Positions 9,520-18,162 of a stretch of DNA of 64,000 nt are shown here, in pieces; within the stretch, counting starts at the first letter, position 1, and each line of letters opens with the position of its first letter. The DNA is taken from NCBI RefSeq assembly GCF_000758605.1, contig NZ_CP009282.1, forward strand, positions 2,852,001 to 2,916,000, written 5' to 3'. The notes under the pieces are model-generated. The model did no database searches. It saw only the letters and a program-made list of their open reading frames with translations, and was not told where the DNA came from. A program made the position numbers and the translations under genes. The DNA comes from Paenibacillus sp. FSL R5-0912. GTDB lineage: Bacteria > Bacillota > Bacilli > Paenibacillales > Paenibacillaceae.

Positions 9520-10614
9520 GTGCTGTATCGACATTTTGGTAAACCAATTTTCTTTAAAATGGACCCGGAGAAGGCGCACCATCTCGTCATAGGCGGACTA
9601 AATAAAGCGAATTTAGTTCCCGGCGGGAGTGCGGCGATGCGCCTCATGTATGGTGTTCCTGAGACTGCTGATCTGGCAGTGGATCTGTTTGGCGTGCATT
9701 TCCCGACACCGGTAGGCTTAGCTGCAGGACTGGATAAGAATGCTGAAGCGGTAGGAGGCTTCTCTTCAATCGGCTTCGGATTTATGGAAGTAGGCACTGT
9801 GACGCCGCTGGGCCAGCCGGGCAATGACAGCCCGCGGTTATTCCGTCTATTGCCCGACAAGGCGCTGATTAACCGGATGGGCTTCAACAATGAAGGCGCA
9901 GCGGCCATGGCTGAGCGTCTGAAGGGGATGAAGAAGCGCAGGATTCCGGTTGCGGTCAATATCGGGCGCAACAAGTCCACCCCGAATGAATTGGCGCATG
10001 AGGATTACCGCCAGTGTATCCGTACGCTATATCCGTACGGTGATTTTTTTGTGGTCAATATCAGCTCGCCAAATACGCCGGATCTCCGGAGTCTACAGCA
10101 TGGCAGTGAGCTCTCGAACCTGCTGAGCCAGGTGAAGGAGGAAATGGAGCTGCAGCGGGTGAAGACTGGAGAAGCCAAAGGGCTGCTGGTGAAGATCGCT
10201 CCTGATGTCAGCGACGGCGAGCTGGAATATATGGTACATACAATCACAGAGGCTGGAATGGACGGCGTGATTGCCACCAATACAACACTTGTCCGTGAAG
10301 GTCTGAAGAGTGACAAAGCCGGTGAAACGGGAGGACTCAGCGGCCAGCCGCTGCGCGACCGCTCCACAGAGATTATCCGCAGAATCTACAGCCAGACCGG
10401 CGGCAAGCTGCCGATTATCGGCTCGGGCGGGATTTTTACAGCCCAGGATGCTTATGACAAAATCCGGGCAGGCGCAAGCCTGGTCGAAATTTATACAGCA
10501 CTCATCTATGAAGGGCCGGAGGTTAACCGCAAAGTGCATGCCGGATTACGGCAGCTGCTGCGGCGGGACGGTTTCCGGGGGCTCCTAGAAGCGGTGGGCG
10601 CTGATCATCACTGA
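9520..10614 (+). CDS. pyrD: Dihydroorotate dehydrogenase (quinone), class 2
   Basis: A 364-residue FMN enzyme of the pyrimidine pathway, oxidising dihydroorotate with quinone at the membrane. The class 2 features are visible: an N-terminal helical extension (FGKPIFFKMDPEKAHH), PVGLAAGLDKNAE, the catalytic serine loop NISSPNTPDLR, and the FMN phosphate-binding IIGSGGI. The start is GTG at 9520 with AAGGAG upstream. It lies outside a pyr operon, which is usual for class 2 enzymes. It is followed 27 bp later by the alarmone synthetase gene, so the two may be co-transcribed. Confidence 0.93.
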   Translation: MLYRHFGKPIFFKMDPEKAHHLVIGGLNKANLVPGGSAAMRLMYGVPETADLAVDLFGVHFPTPVGLAAGLDKNAEAVGGFSSIGFGFMEVGTVTPLGQPGNDSPRLFRLLPDKALINRMGFNNEGAAAMAERLKGMKKRRIPVAVNIGRNKSTPNELAHEDYRQCIRTLYPYGDFFVVNISSPNTPDLRSLQHGSELSNLLSQVKEEMELQRVKTGEAKGLLVKIAPDVSDGELEYMVHTITEAGMDGVIATNTTLVREGLKSDKAGETGGLSGQPLRDRSTEIIRRIYSQTGGKLPIIGSGGIFTAQDAYDKIRAGASLVEIYTALIYEGPEVNRKVHAGLRQLLRRDGFRGLLEAVGADHH

Positions 10615-10641
10615 AGGATGAATGGACAGGAGGACAAGGCG

Positions 10642-11454
10642 ATGGACGTCAGGGACTGGGGAACTTTTCTACTTCCATATGAACAGACTGTGGAGGAATT
10701 GAAGGTTAAATTTAAGACAATGCGTTCGGAACTCAAGAAAAGAGAAGAATATACACCGATTGAGTTCGTAACCGGACGTGTAAAACGGCTGTCGAGCATA
10801 CTTGAAAAGGCTAAGCGGTTGAACGTGAAAATGGAGGATCTGGAAACGGGCATAGAGGATATCGCCGGCATTCGCATTATGTGCCAATTCGTCGAGGATA
10901 TCCGCAGAGTGGCGGAGTACATCCGCGCCCGCAAGGACCTTGAAGTGTTATATGAGAAGGATTACATCACTAATTACAAGGAGAGCGGATACCGCAGCTT
11001 CCATATGATTATCAGATACCCGGTACAGACTGCGCTCGGGCAAAAGATTGTACTGGCCGAAATTCAGATCCGCACGCTGGCGATGAACTTCTGGGCGACC
11101 ATTGAGCATTCGCTGAATTATAAATACCGGGAGAGCCTGCCGGATGAAATGCGCGTCCGCCTGAAGACTGCAGCGGAAGCGGCGTCGATCCTGGACAGTG
11201 AGATGTCCAGTATCCGTGAGGAGATTCTGGAAGCCCAGAAGACCTTCGAGGAGAACTCGAATACGACGACCCAGCTGCTCAAAGCCATCCATCAGCTGTA
11301 TTTCTATCACCTCGTGAACGAAGCGATTGAGTGCCAAGAGAGGTTCAATGCCATCTGGCAGGTGCAGGATATGGATGCTATGCGTGAGCTGCTGGATCAT
11401 GTACGGGAGCTGCTCTCGAATGCCAAGAAGGGCAGCCAGCCGGATGGCCTATGA
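10642..11454 (+). CDS. relQ: Small alarmone synthetase (RelQ/YjbM-type GTP pyrophosphokinase)
   Basis: A 270-residue RelA/SpoT-like synthetase without a hydrolase domain, expected to make (p)ppGpp from ATP and GDP/GTP in the cytosol. Diagnostic stretches are SPIEFVTGR-like TPIEFVTGRVKRLSSILEKA, DIAGIRIMCQFVEDI, KESGYRSFHMII and EIQIRTLAMNFWATIEHS. An ATG at 10618 is in frame, but the start at 10642 (MDVRDWGTFLLPYE) is chosen because AGGAGG sits nine bases before it and the N-terminus then matches YjbM. The last 11 bases overlap the DUF309 gene. The C-terminal roughly 50 residues extend past the usual SAS core. Confidence 0.9.
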   Translation: MDVRDWGTFLLPYEQTVEELKVKFKTMRSELKKREEYTPIEFVTGRVKRLSSILEKAKRLNVKMEDLETGIEDIAGIRIMCQFVEDIRRVAEYIRARKDLEVLYEKDYITNYKESGYRSFHMIIRYPVQTALGQKIVLAEIQIRTLAMNFWATIEHSLNYKYRESLPDEMRVRLKTAAEAASILDSEMSSIREEILEAQKTFEENSNTTTQLLKAIHQLYFYHLVNEAIECQERFNAIWQVQDMDAMRELLDHVRELLSNAKKGSQPDGL

Positions 11455-11902
11455 GCCGCTGTACCTGGAGTATCTGATCTATTTCAACCGGGACAGGGAT
11501 TACTTCGAATGTCATGAGGTACTTGAGGAGCTATGGCTGGAACAGCAGCGCGACCCGCTCTACAAAGCATTGTTGCAGGTAGCGGTCGGACTGTATCATT
11601 TCCGTAACGCCAATGTGCGCGGCGGACGGATCATGCTGAGGCAGTCCTATGAAGTACTGCGTGGATATCCGGCGGTAACCCTCGGGATTGATCTGGCGAA
11701 GCTGGTTCAGGAAGTGGGAGATTATGCCGCCCGGCTTGAAGCTTATGTAGAGCAGCCGTTTCCCTATTATGATCTGACGATCTGTATTATTGACCCTGTG
11801 CTGGAAGAAGCGGCGCGAATGACTGCGCAGTCTCTTGAGCCGCAGGTTCCCCAGCGCCGCGGGCCGCAGCGGCCGGATAGACCCAGGCATAGAGCGGATT
11901 GA
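11444..11902 (+). CDS. DUF309 domain protein
   Basis: A 152-residue helical protein. The family signature FECHEVLEELW is at residues 21-31, followed by a second helical region (LLQVAVGLYHFRNANVRGG) typical of DUF309. The biochemical role is not established. The start ATG at 11444 lies inside the 3' end of the alarmone synthetase gene, indicating coupled expression. The stop codon lies inside a 26-bp tandem duplication. The C-terminal tail, rich in Gln, Pro and Arg, is probably unstructured. Confidence 0.8.
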   Translation: MAYEPLYLEYLIYFNRDRDYFECHEVLEELWLEQQRDPLYKALLQVAVGLYHFRNANVRGGRIMLRQSYEVLRGYPAVTLGIDLAKLVQEVGDYAARLEAYVEQPFPYYDLTICIIDPVLEEAARMTAQSLEPQVPQRRGPQRPDRPRHRAD

Positions 11903-11938
11903 ATATAGCAAAGCATAGAGCAGATTGAATATAGCAAG
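11887..11938 (+). repeat. 26-bp tandem duplication across a stop codon
   Basis: Two copies of a 26-bp unit (11887-11912 and 11913-11938) beginning GCATAGAGC differ at two positions. The first copy contains the DUF309 stop codon; the second lies in the gap before the methyltransferase gene. Confidence 0.85.
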
Positions 11939-11997
11939 GCAACATTAGGAGCACCCGCAGGGGTGTTCCTTGATTATTTGAGCAGGAGGACGGCATC

Positions 11998-13563
11998 ATG
12001 GCGGCACAACTGCCCGGGCTTTTCATGGAGCGCATGAAAGAATTGCTGGGAACTGAGTACGATCAATTTGTGGATACATATAAGCAGTCTCCCTACGGAG
12101 GAATCCGCGTAAATACGCTGAAAATTACTGTGGACGAGCTGCGCGGACGATCCCCTTTCGGGCTAGAGCCTATTCCCTGGTGCCCTACCGGTTTCTATAC
12201 CGGAGAGGGAGCCAGACCCGGCAAACACCCGTATTATCATGCCGGGTTATATTATATCCAGGAGCCCAGTGCCATGGCGCCCGTCGAATTGCTTGGCGTT
12301 CAGCCGGGTGACCGGGTACTGGATCTGTGTGCTGCGCCCGGCGGCAAATCCACGCAGATTGCCGCCAAGCTACAAGGCGAAGGTCTGCTGATTACCAACG
12401 ACCTTCATCCGGAACGGACGAAGGCACTTGCCAAGAATCTGGAGCTGTATGGAGTGCGTAACGGAATTGTACTGAATGAGAGCCCGGAGCGGATTGCAGC
12501 CGCATTCCCCGGGTTCTTTGACCGGATACTGATTGACGCGCCTTGCTCCGGTGAAGGCATGTTCCGCAAGGACGAGGATATGGTCAAGCAGTGGGAACCG
12601 GAAACTCCGGCCAAATATGCCGGTATGCAGCGGGATATCCTTGCGGCGGCAGCGGCAGCGCTGAAGCCGGGCGGAACGGTCGTGTACTCGACATGTACCT
12701 TCGCCTTGGAGGAGAATGAAGAGATGATTGATGACTTCTTATCCGGTCATCCGCAGTTCTCGCTGGTACCGGTGGGCGGCAGCGGTTCTTTTGCTGCCGG
12801 ATTAGGTCCATTGCCGGGTGCCGCGCGGCTGTGGCCGCATAAGGTCATGGGCGAAGGACACTTCATGGCTGTTCTGCGGCATGACGGAAGTCCTGATATA
12901 GCCGGAGAGGCAGGTATAGAGGCAAGAGCAGACCTCATAGAAGCAAGGGCGGACTTCAAAGAGGCGACCGTATCCGTATCTCCGCGTAACCGGGATAACA
13001 GGTCTGCTTCCCCTGTCAAAGCTTCGGCAGGTAAAGCTGAGAACGGGCGCGGAGGTAAGGGCGGACGGGGGCCTGGCAAAACTGGAGCTGCTGCCGGACG
13101 GCAGCTTCAGGGAACCGGGGAAGAAGCATCGCTTGCGGTATATGCTGATTTTATTCAGGAGCTGCTTGGGACGATGCCCGCCGGATATCCGGTATGGTTC
13201 GGAGATCACTTGTATCTCTCGCCGTTGCCGCGTAAAGCGCTGGACGGACTGAAGACGATCCGACCGGGCTGGTATGTCGGACATATGAAGAGCGGCCGAT
13301 TTATTCCCGGGCATCCGCTGGCAACAGCCTTGCATCCTGCGGAGAGCAGCCGAAGTGTGTCGCTGTCCAGTGCAAGCGGTGAAGCTGTCTCCTACCTGAA
13401 GGGAGAGACCTTGTCGATTCCGCAGGAACGTCTGTCCATTAAGGCCGGTCATGCCTCCAAAGGTTACACGCTCGTCTGTATTGACGGCTTCAGCGCAGGC
13501 TGGGGCAAATGGCAGGACGGTATGCTGAAGAACGAATATCCCGCAGGCTGGAGGTGGACATAG
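11998..13563 (+). CDS. RsmF-like rRNA cytosine-C5 methyltransferase (copy 1)
   Basis: A 521-residue SAM-dependent RNA m5C methyltransferase of the NOL1/NOP2/Sun family. Motif I is LDLCAAPGGKSTQ, motif IV with a catalytic cysteine is DAPCSGEGMFRKD, and motif VI with the nucleophile is YSTCTFALEENE. A C-terminal RNA-binding domain resembling RsmF begins at about residue 380. Between them is a low-complexity insert with repeated IEARAD units and a Gly/Lys/Arg-rich stretch (about 300-375) that copy 2 has in shorter form. The start ATG at 11998 has AGGAGG upstream. It is followed three bases later by the pseudouridine synthase gene, giving an rRNA-modification pair. Target base unknown. Confidence 0.87.
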   Translation: MAAQLPGLFMERMKELLGTEYDQFVDTYKQSPYGGIRVNTLKITVDELRGRSPFGLEPIPWCPTGFYTGEGARPGKHPYYHAGLYYIQEPSAMAPVELLGVQPGDRVLDLCAAPGGKSTQIAAKLQGEGLLITNDLHPERTKALAKNLELYGVRNGIVLNESPERIAAAFPGFFDRILIDAPCSGEGMFRKDEDMVKQWEPETPAKYAGMQRDILAAAAAALKPGGTVVYSTCTFALEENEEMIDDFLSGHPQFSLVPVGGSGSFAAGLGPLPGAARLWPHKVMGEGHFMAVLRHDGSPDIAGEAGIEARADLIEARADFKEATVSVSPRNRDNRSASPVKASAGKAENGRGGKGGRGPGKTGAAAGRQLQGTGEEASLAVYADFIQELLGTMPAGYPVWFGDHLYLSPLPRKALDGLKTIRPGWYVGHMKSGRFIPGHPLATALHPAESSRSVSLSSASGEAVSYLKGETLSIPQERLSIKAGHASKGYTLVCIDGFSAGWGKWQDGMLKNEYPAGWRWT

Positions 13564-13566
13564 ATT

Positions 13567-14331
13567 ATGAGTGGAGCAGGAAATACGAATAAGAAGCAGC
13601 GGATCGATAAAATATTGTCCCATATGGGTATTGGCTCACGCAGCGATATCCGCAAGCAGGCGAAGCAGGGGATGATTACGGTGAATGGCGCTGTCGTCAA
13701 AGACAGCGGATTTCATGTAGACCCCGGGCAGGACATGATCGAGGTTGGCGGTGAGCCGGTTCTTTACCGTGAATACATCTATCTGATGATGAATAAACCG
13801 CCAGGCGTCCTGTCCGCGACTGAGGACAAACGTGACCGTACCGTTCTGGATCTGCTTAAAGCTGAGCATGCGCTGTTCGAGCCGTTCCCGGTGGGACGGC
13901 TGGATAAGGATACTGTGGGCCTCTTGCTGCTTACGAACGACGGCAAGCTGGCTCATGAGCTGCTGTCCCCGCGTAAGCATGTACCCAAAACCTACGAAGC
14001 TACGGTCGAAGGTGAGGTCGATGCGGCGGATGTGGCCGCTTTTGCAGCCGGGGTGGAGCTGGAGGATGGGTATGTGACGCTGCCAGCAAGCCTAAGGATT
14101 CTGAGCAGAGAAAGAGGCAGCAAGGTGCTGTCGTATATCTCGCTCACGATCACGGAGGGCAAATTCCATCAGGTGAAGCGGATGTTCGTGGCGGTCGGGA
14201 AGAAGGTCGTTTTCCTGAAGCGCGTATCGATGGGTGAGCTGAAGCTGGATGAGAGCCTGCCGCTCGGCGCCTGCCGGGAACTGACTGCTGAAGACCTGGA
14301 GCTTCTGCGCCGGGGCGGAGCGGAGGAATAA
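13567..14331 (+). CDS. RsuA/RluB-family rRNA pseudouridine synthase
   Basis: A 254-residue enzyme with an N-terminal S4 RNA-binding domain (RIDKILSHMGIGSRSDIRK) and a pseudouridine synthase core. The catalytic aspartate lies in VGRLDKDTVGLLLLTNDG. The KTYEATVEG and EGKFHQVKRMF segments are typical of RsuA, which modifies 16S rRNA U516 in E. coli. The target here is inferred. It begins three bases after the stop of the methyltransferase gene, so both belong to one transcription unit. No clear terminator follows. Confidence 0.9.
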   Translation: MSGAGNTNKKQRIDKILSHMGIGSRSDIRKQAKQGMITVNGAVVKDSGFHVDPGQDMIEVGGEPVLYREYIYLMMNKPPGVLSATEDKRDRTVLDLLKAEHALFEPFPVGRLDKDTVGLLLLTNDGKLAHELLSPRKHVPKTYEATVEGEVDAADVAAFAAGVELEDGYVTLPASLRILSRERGSKVLSYISLTITEGKFHQVKRMFVAVGKKVVFLKRVSMGELKLDESLPLGACRELTAEDLELLRRGGAEE

Positions 14332-15013
14332 GCTAGCGGATATAAGTGATGGAGCAGCATATCCAGCAAATGAAGAGCAGACCTGGCAGATTGCCAGATC
14401 CTAAAGGGTGCAAGGCTAATACAACTTCGGCGGACCGCCGGGGCTTGCATGTAATAAAGGTGAAACGACTGTACGCCGGACCGTAGCGGATGTTAGCTAG
14501 CTAGTACAACTTCAGAACTGAAAAAGCGAGTGTATTCAACAATGCTGCTTTTGATATGCTTCGTCCAAATGGAAATTCAGTGATAGTTGTATAATGTACA
14601 ATTAAAAACAGCGAAAAGGGATGCTTACGTCTTATAACTGTATTCTGTACAACTAAATCTGCCCAAATGGGTGACAACCAAGGTACAATGGCCCTTTAAT
14701 TGTACGAAATAGTGGAGGTGCGTGCTAGCGTTAAGGTCTGTTAGCACGAAAATACATTCTTGTTGGAGAAATACAGGCGTTGCCTTGTAAGGACAGGAAC
14801 AGTCACGTGGAATGAGTACAGGAGTTTTAAACTTACGTATGGCTCACTTACAGTACCTCCGAGACTCACGCACTATTCAGCCGATTTTGGGCAGCTGTGC
14901 GGGTGAAGGATTTACACAACCTTTGATATAAACGGAATCTTAGTTGATGGGGGTTAGGTAAGCTTTTGAGACAGAGTGAGGTATATTATACAGAGAAATA
15001 AGGATGGTGGAGT
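14332..15013. other. 682-bp non-coding stretch with spaced repeat units
   Basis: No credible gene is seen. It holds two imperfect copies of a unit with the core TGTAT-N2-TGTACAA, at 14581-14606 and 14632-14657 (51 bases apart), a related TTGTAC at about 14699, and a 9-bp stem-loop, CGTGCTAGC (14721-14729) with GTTAGCACG (14740-14748). The look is of decayed intergenic repeat DNA rather than a leader. Confidence 0.5.
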
Positions 15014-15817
15014 ATGAAATACAAGCTGATAGCACTTGATGTGGATGGAACGCTGCTGAACGATGATCATCACTTAAGTGACGAGAATAAAGCGGCCATT
15101 GCCGAGGTTACCCGCCAGGGCGGCCAGATCGTATTGTGTACAGGGCGCAGCCCGCAGAATTCGATTCCGTTCATGGAAGAGATGGACTTGTCGGGGTATG
15201 TGCTGGGGCATAACGGAGCAGTGACGGTGAGTGTGAAGGACCGCAAAGTACTGCACCAGTATGGAATGGACGCTAGGGGACTCGATCCGTATATCGCGTA
15301 TTGCCGCGAACATGATATCCATTTCGATGTTAACACTGCATTCGATATGTATGTCGATAATGTCGAGAACTTGACCAAAGAAGCCAACTTCATGTACGAG
15401 CATTTCCGCATAATGCCTGCATCTCTGCCTGCTTGGGAGGATTTCCGCGAACCGATTGTGAAATTCACCGTGTTCACGCAGTCTGATATTCTGGATGAAG
15501 CACAGCGTGAATGGGCTACCTGGGGAGAACAGTACAATATTCTGCGCAGCGGAGAGTTCTTCGTGGACTTCATGCACCCGGAAGCCTCCAAAGGCAATGC
15601 CCTGAAGAACCTGGCCGCAGAGCTGGGCATTCCCCAGGAGCAGGTCCTGTCGATCGGCAATTATTATAATGATATTTCTATGCTGACGTATGCCGGCCTG
15701 GGTGTTGCTATGGACAACTCACCGCTTGAGGTCAAAGCAGCAGCAGATGCGGTTACCGGAACGAATAATGACAATGGTGTACGCGATGCGCTGGTGAAAT
15801 ACTGCCTGTCTTCTTGA
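15014..15817 (+). CDS. Cof-type HAD phosphatase
   Basis: A 267-residue haloacid-dehalogenase hydrolase of the Cof subfamily. The nucleophile motif is LDVDGTLL with D9 and D11. The second motif is LCTGRS, the lysine is in HPEASKGNALK, and the final acidic motif is IGNYYNDISML. The C2-type cap lies between them. Relatives dephosphorylate sugar phosphates, pyridoxal phosphate or flavin precursors, and the exact substrate cannot be told. AGGATGGTGG precedes the ATG. It stands alone between two repeat-rich intergenic stretches. Confidence 0.87.
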   Translation: MKYKLIALDVDGTLLNDDHHLSDENKAAIAEVTRQGGQIVLCTGRSPQNSIPFMEEMDLSGYVLGHNGAVTVSVKDRKVLHQYGMDARGLDPYIAYCREHDIHFDVNTAFDMYVDNVENLTKEANFMYEHFRIMPASLPAWEDFREPIVKFTVFTQSDILDEAQREWATWGEQYNILRSGEFFVDFMHPEASKGNALKNLAAELGIPQEQVLSIGNYYNDISMLTYAGLGVAMDNSPLEVKAAADAVTGTNNDNGVRDALVKYCLSS

Positions 15818-16193
15818 CTTCTGTCTTGGTAAAATTCTGGTTCTCCGGTAAATGCTCCGCTTAGATATTCTTTGAGTTACTCGGCGTAGGCGTTTTGTTG
15901 CGCGGTAGAATGATTGGCCCGGCGGTGTGCTAAGTAGAAAAACGTCATCTAATTATGCGGAAATCTGCAGTTACAGGGCAGCAGTTGGAAAAAAGACACT
16001 TAATTTCACTCCCTCTGTAGAAAATCGGGAATCTGGGCGAAATTAGTGACGGAAATCCACTTATTATTGGCAAAGCAGCAGAGACAGAATGATTAAGTGT
16101 TGAAAATCCAACTATTCCCACAGCCCGGGCTGCTTCACAGCATTCAGGATCAGTGAAGCTTGCAGAAGACGAAGACTTACATAAAGCATGGTT
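15818..16193. other. Non-coding stretch with 50-base periodic units
   Basis: No gene is seen. Two related units, AATTAGTGACGGAAATCCAC (from 16041) and GATTAAGTGTTGAAAATCCA (from 16091), lie 50 bases apart, with a similar but inverted-looking ACACTTAATTTCACT near 15998. The stretch ends at a terminator, so a short non-coding transcript is possible. Confidence 0.45.
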
Positions 16194-16227
16194 CAGTGCC
16201 TTGGGGGCTCTGTGCTGTGCTTTTTTT
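16194..16227 (+). terminator. Terminator-like hairpin on the plus strand
   Basis: An imperfect 17-bp stem (AAGCATGGTTCAGTGCC with GGCTCTGTGCTGTGCTT, two mismatches) and a GGG-containing loop are followed by seven T. It lies about 380 bp after the Cof gene with no gene between. Confidence 0.55.
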
Positions 16228-16283
16228 GTGGAGTTCCGTTCGGATAATAAGAAAAAAGTATATAAAAAGCGCAAATAAAAAAC

Positions 16284-16329
16284 GCAAAAAAGCAGCCTTG
16301 CCGCTCCTGAAAGGAACGGCCGGGCCGCT
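16284..16329 (-). terminator. Terminator of the YjcZ-type mini-gene
   Basis: On the minus strand the arms at 16313-16329 and 16291-16307 form a 17-bp stem with two mismatches, followed by a T-run (A5-6 on the plus strand at 16286-16291). Confidence 0.75.
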
Positions 16330-16360
16330 TGTGTCTATACGCTATGCTGCTAAAGCGGAA

Positions 16361-16450
16361 TTAGACAAACAACGAACGGGAAATGATAACGAGCAATATG
16401 AAGAGCACCAAAATCGCACCGGTCGATGTGAAGCCTGGAACTGCACCCAT
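16361..16450 (-). CDS. YjcZ-type sporulation mini-protein (29 aa)
   Basis: A very short gene, ATG at 16450 to TAA at 16361, with AAGGGAGG seven bases upstream and a good terminator downstream. After GAVPGFTSTGAI comes a single hydrophobic helix of the type LVLFILLVII ending in a short basic tail. This matches the YjcZ family of tiny sporulation-associated membrane peptides in Bacillus and Paenibacillus. The role is inferred from the family; no sporulation sigma-factor promoter was recognised. Confidence 0.7.
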   Translation of the reverse strand: MGAVPGFTSTGAILVLFILLVIISRSLFV

Positions 16451-16565
16451 GTCTGATTCCTCCCTTGACTCATGTCTGTTCCCATTGCCGCGTTAGTAGT
16501 TCAGCGGAGCTCCATGGGATAATGACATCATATGCGTGAGGAGGCTTCCTGAACTGGTCAGCAGC

Positions 16566-17972
16566 CTAAACCTCATCAACATGGGCTTTCAGAATCCGCA
16601 GGCCCTTGGGCAGGTGATTCTTCAGCTGGCCGGAGCTGGCTTTGCCCCAGCCTACAGACAAGCCATCCACGCTGACCAGCGTCCAGCCATGCAGGCTGGC
16701 CGGAACGGGCAGACTCTCCCCGCGCAGCCAGGCCTGAATTTCCGGCCCGGCGGATGGCATATCATAGCTCCGCGCCGCCTGATCCGGTCTCAGCGCCATG
16801 GCCAGAGCGTGGGCGGGTTCAATCCGGTTTTTCTTCAAGTGGGCAATATGCAGTCCGGCACGCGGAACCTTAAGGCCGTCGAGCAGGCCGGTGTGCAGCC
16901 GGTCATTGAATGCTTCGGGCAGCAGATACAGGGAATCACCGAAGAGAAGCGGTACGCCGCTCCCGGCAAACCCGGGCAGTTCTACCGACGACCAGCTCAT
17001 AAACTGCTGATAGGCATCCCGGAGCGAGGCGTTTACTTTCGGACTGTTCTTGCCGCGGTCTCCGCGTTTGCTGCGGCCTTGGCGCTGTGAGGCTTCGGTA
17101 TCTTGCTCTACAACTGCCTTGCGAAGCAGGGCTACGAAATGCCCTTCGCCTTTTTCCAAATGAGGCCACAGCCGTTTCGTAACGATCAGCTCCATATCGG
17201 GATAGCTCTGTATGAAGTGTTCGATCGTCTCTTCGTTTTCTTTGCGGTTAAAGGTGCAGGTCGAGTAAGCCATACTGCCGCCCGGCTTCAGCATGAGGTA
17301 GGCATCCTGCAATATATCCCACTGTCTGGCAACACACATCTCCACATGCTTCGGTGACCATTCGCTTACGGCAGCAGGATCTTTGCGGAACATTCCTTCA
17401 CCCGAGCAAGGCGCATCAAGCATAATCCGGTCAAAGACTTCAGGGAACCGCTTGGAGAGTTCCCCCGGGGTTGCCGAGGTGACAAGCACGCTCCCTATCC
17501 CAAGCCGCTCTACATTTTCTGCGAGTATTTTGGCCCGCTCCGGATGTATTTCATTGGATATCAGCAAGCCTTGTTCCTGCATCAGCGCGGCAATATGGGT
17601 GGTTTTGCCGCCGGGAGCGGCAGCAAGATCGAGCACAGTCTCCCCGGGAAGAGGTCCAAGCAGCTCAGCTGCGGACATTGCCGAGGGCTCCTGAATATAA
17701 TATAGTCCGGCGGTATGATAAGGATGTCTCCCCGGCCGTGCAGGCTCTTCATAATAAAATCCTGCCGGACACCAAGGTACCGGCGACAGACTAAATTGGG
17801 ATATTGCTTGCTCCGCTGCGGCGCGGCCCGGATCTGAAATGCTTTTTAAACCATTGAACCGCAGACCTTGAGTCCGCCGTGCCTGATAGCTCTCCAGAAA
17901 AGCGTCTGCCGTATCCCCCAGCATCTCTCTAATGTCAGCGGTGTAAGCGGCAGGCAGCCGTTCTTCATTCAT
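16566..17972 (-). CDS. RsmF-like rRNA cytosine-C5 methyltransferase (copy 2)
   Basis: A 468-residue paralogue of the gene at 11998. It has LDLAAAPGGKTTH (motif I), DAPCSGEGMFRKD (motif IV, identical to copy 1) and YSTCTFNRKENE (motif VI), then a shorter basic linker and the same kind of C-terminal RNA-binding domain ending in VDGLSVGWGK, which copy 1 has as IDGFSAGWGK. GAGGAG precedes the ATG at 17972. It stands alone on the minus strand. Two copies within 6 kb suggest an old duplication, probably with different rRNA targets. Confidence 0.87.
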   Translation of the reverse strand: MNEERLPAAYTADIREMLGDTADAFLESYQARRTQGLRFNGLKSISDPGRAAAEQAISQFSLSPVPWCPAGFYYEEPARPGRHPYHTAGLYYIQEPSAMSAAELLGPLPGETVLDLAAAPGGKTTHIAALMQEQGLLISNEIHPERAKILAENVERLGIGSVLVTSATPGELSKRFPEVFDRIMLDAPCSGEGMFRKDPAAVSEWSPKHVEMCVARQWDILQDAYLMLKPGGSMAYSTCTFNRKENEETIEHFIQSYPDMELIVTKRLWPHLEKGEGHFVALLRKAVVEQDTEASQRQGRSKRGDRGKNSPKVNASLRDAYQQFMSWSSVELPGFAGSGVPLLFGDSLYLLPEAFNDRLHTGLLDGLKVPRAGLHIAHLKKNRIEPAHALAMALRPDQAARSYDMPSAGPEIQAWLRGESLPVPASLHGWTLVSVDGLSVGWGKASSGQLKNHLPKGLRILKAHVDEV

Positions 17973-18162
17973 ACTTCATTCTCCTCTAGTCAAAATCCAA
18001 GATAAGTAAAGCTGTCATCTTAGTTGCTGTTTCAGGTAGATACCGATAAAATCAAAGTATGGACTTTAGCGTACCTGTAATTGTACTTCTACATATACAC
18101 AACTATATCATAATTGCCGGGTCTCACCGTAATCAGGGCAATTGTAAAGGGAGATGTACCTT

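Noticed and set aside
16160-16456. 98-codon plus-strand frame
   Set aside because: It crosses two terminator hairpins and lies opposite the YjcZ-type mini-gene, which has its own ribosome site and terminator.
16536-17090. 184-codon plus-strand frame opposite RsmF copy 2
   Set aside because: It mirrors the codons of the methyltransferase on the other strand and has no independent signals.
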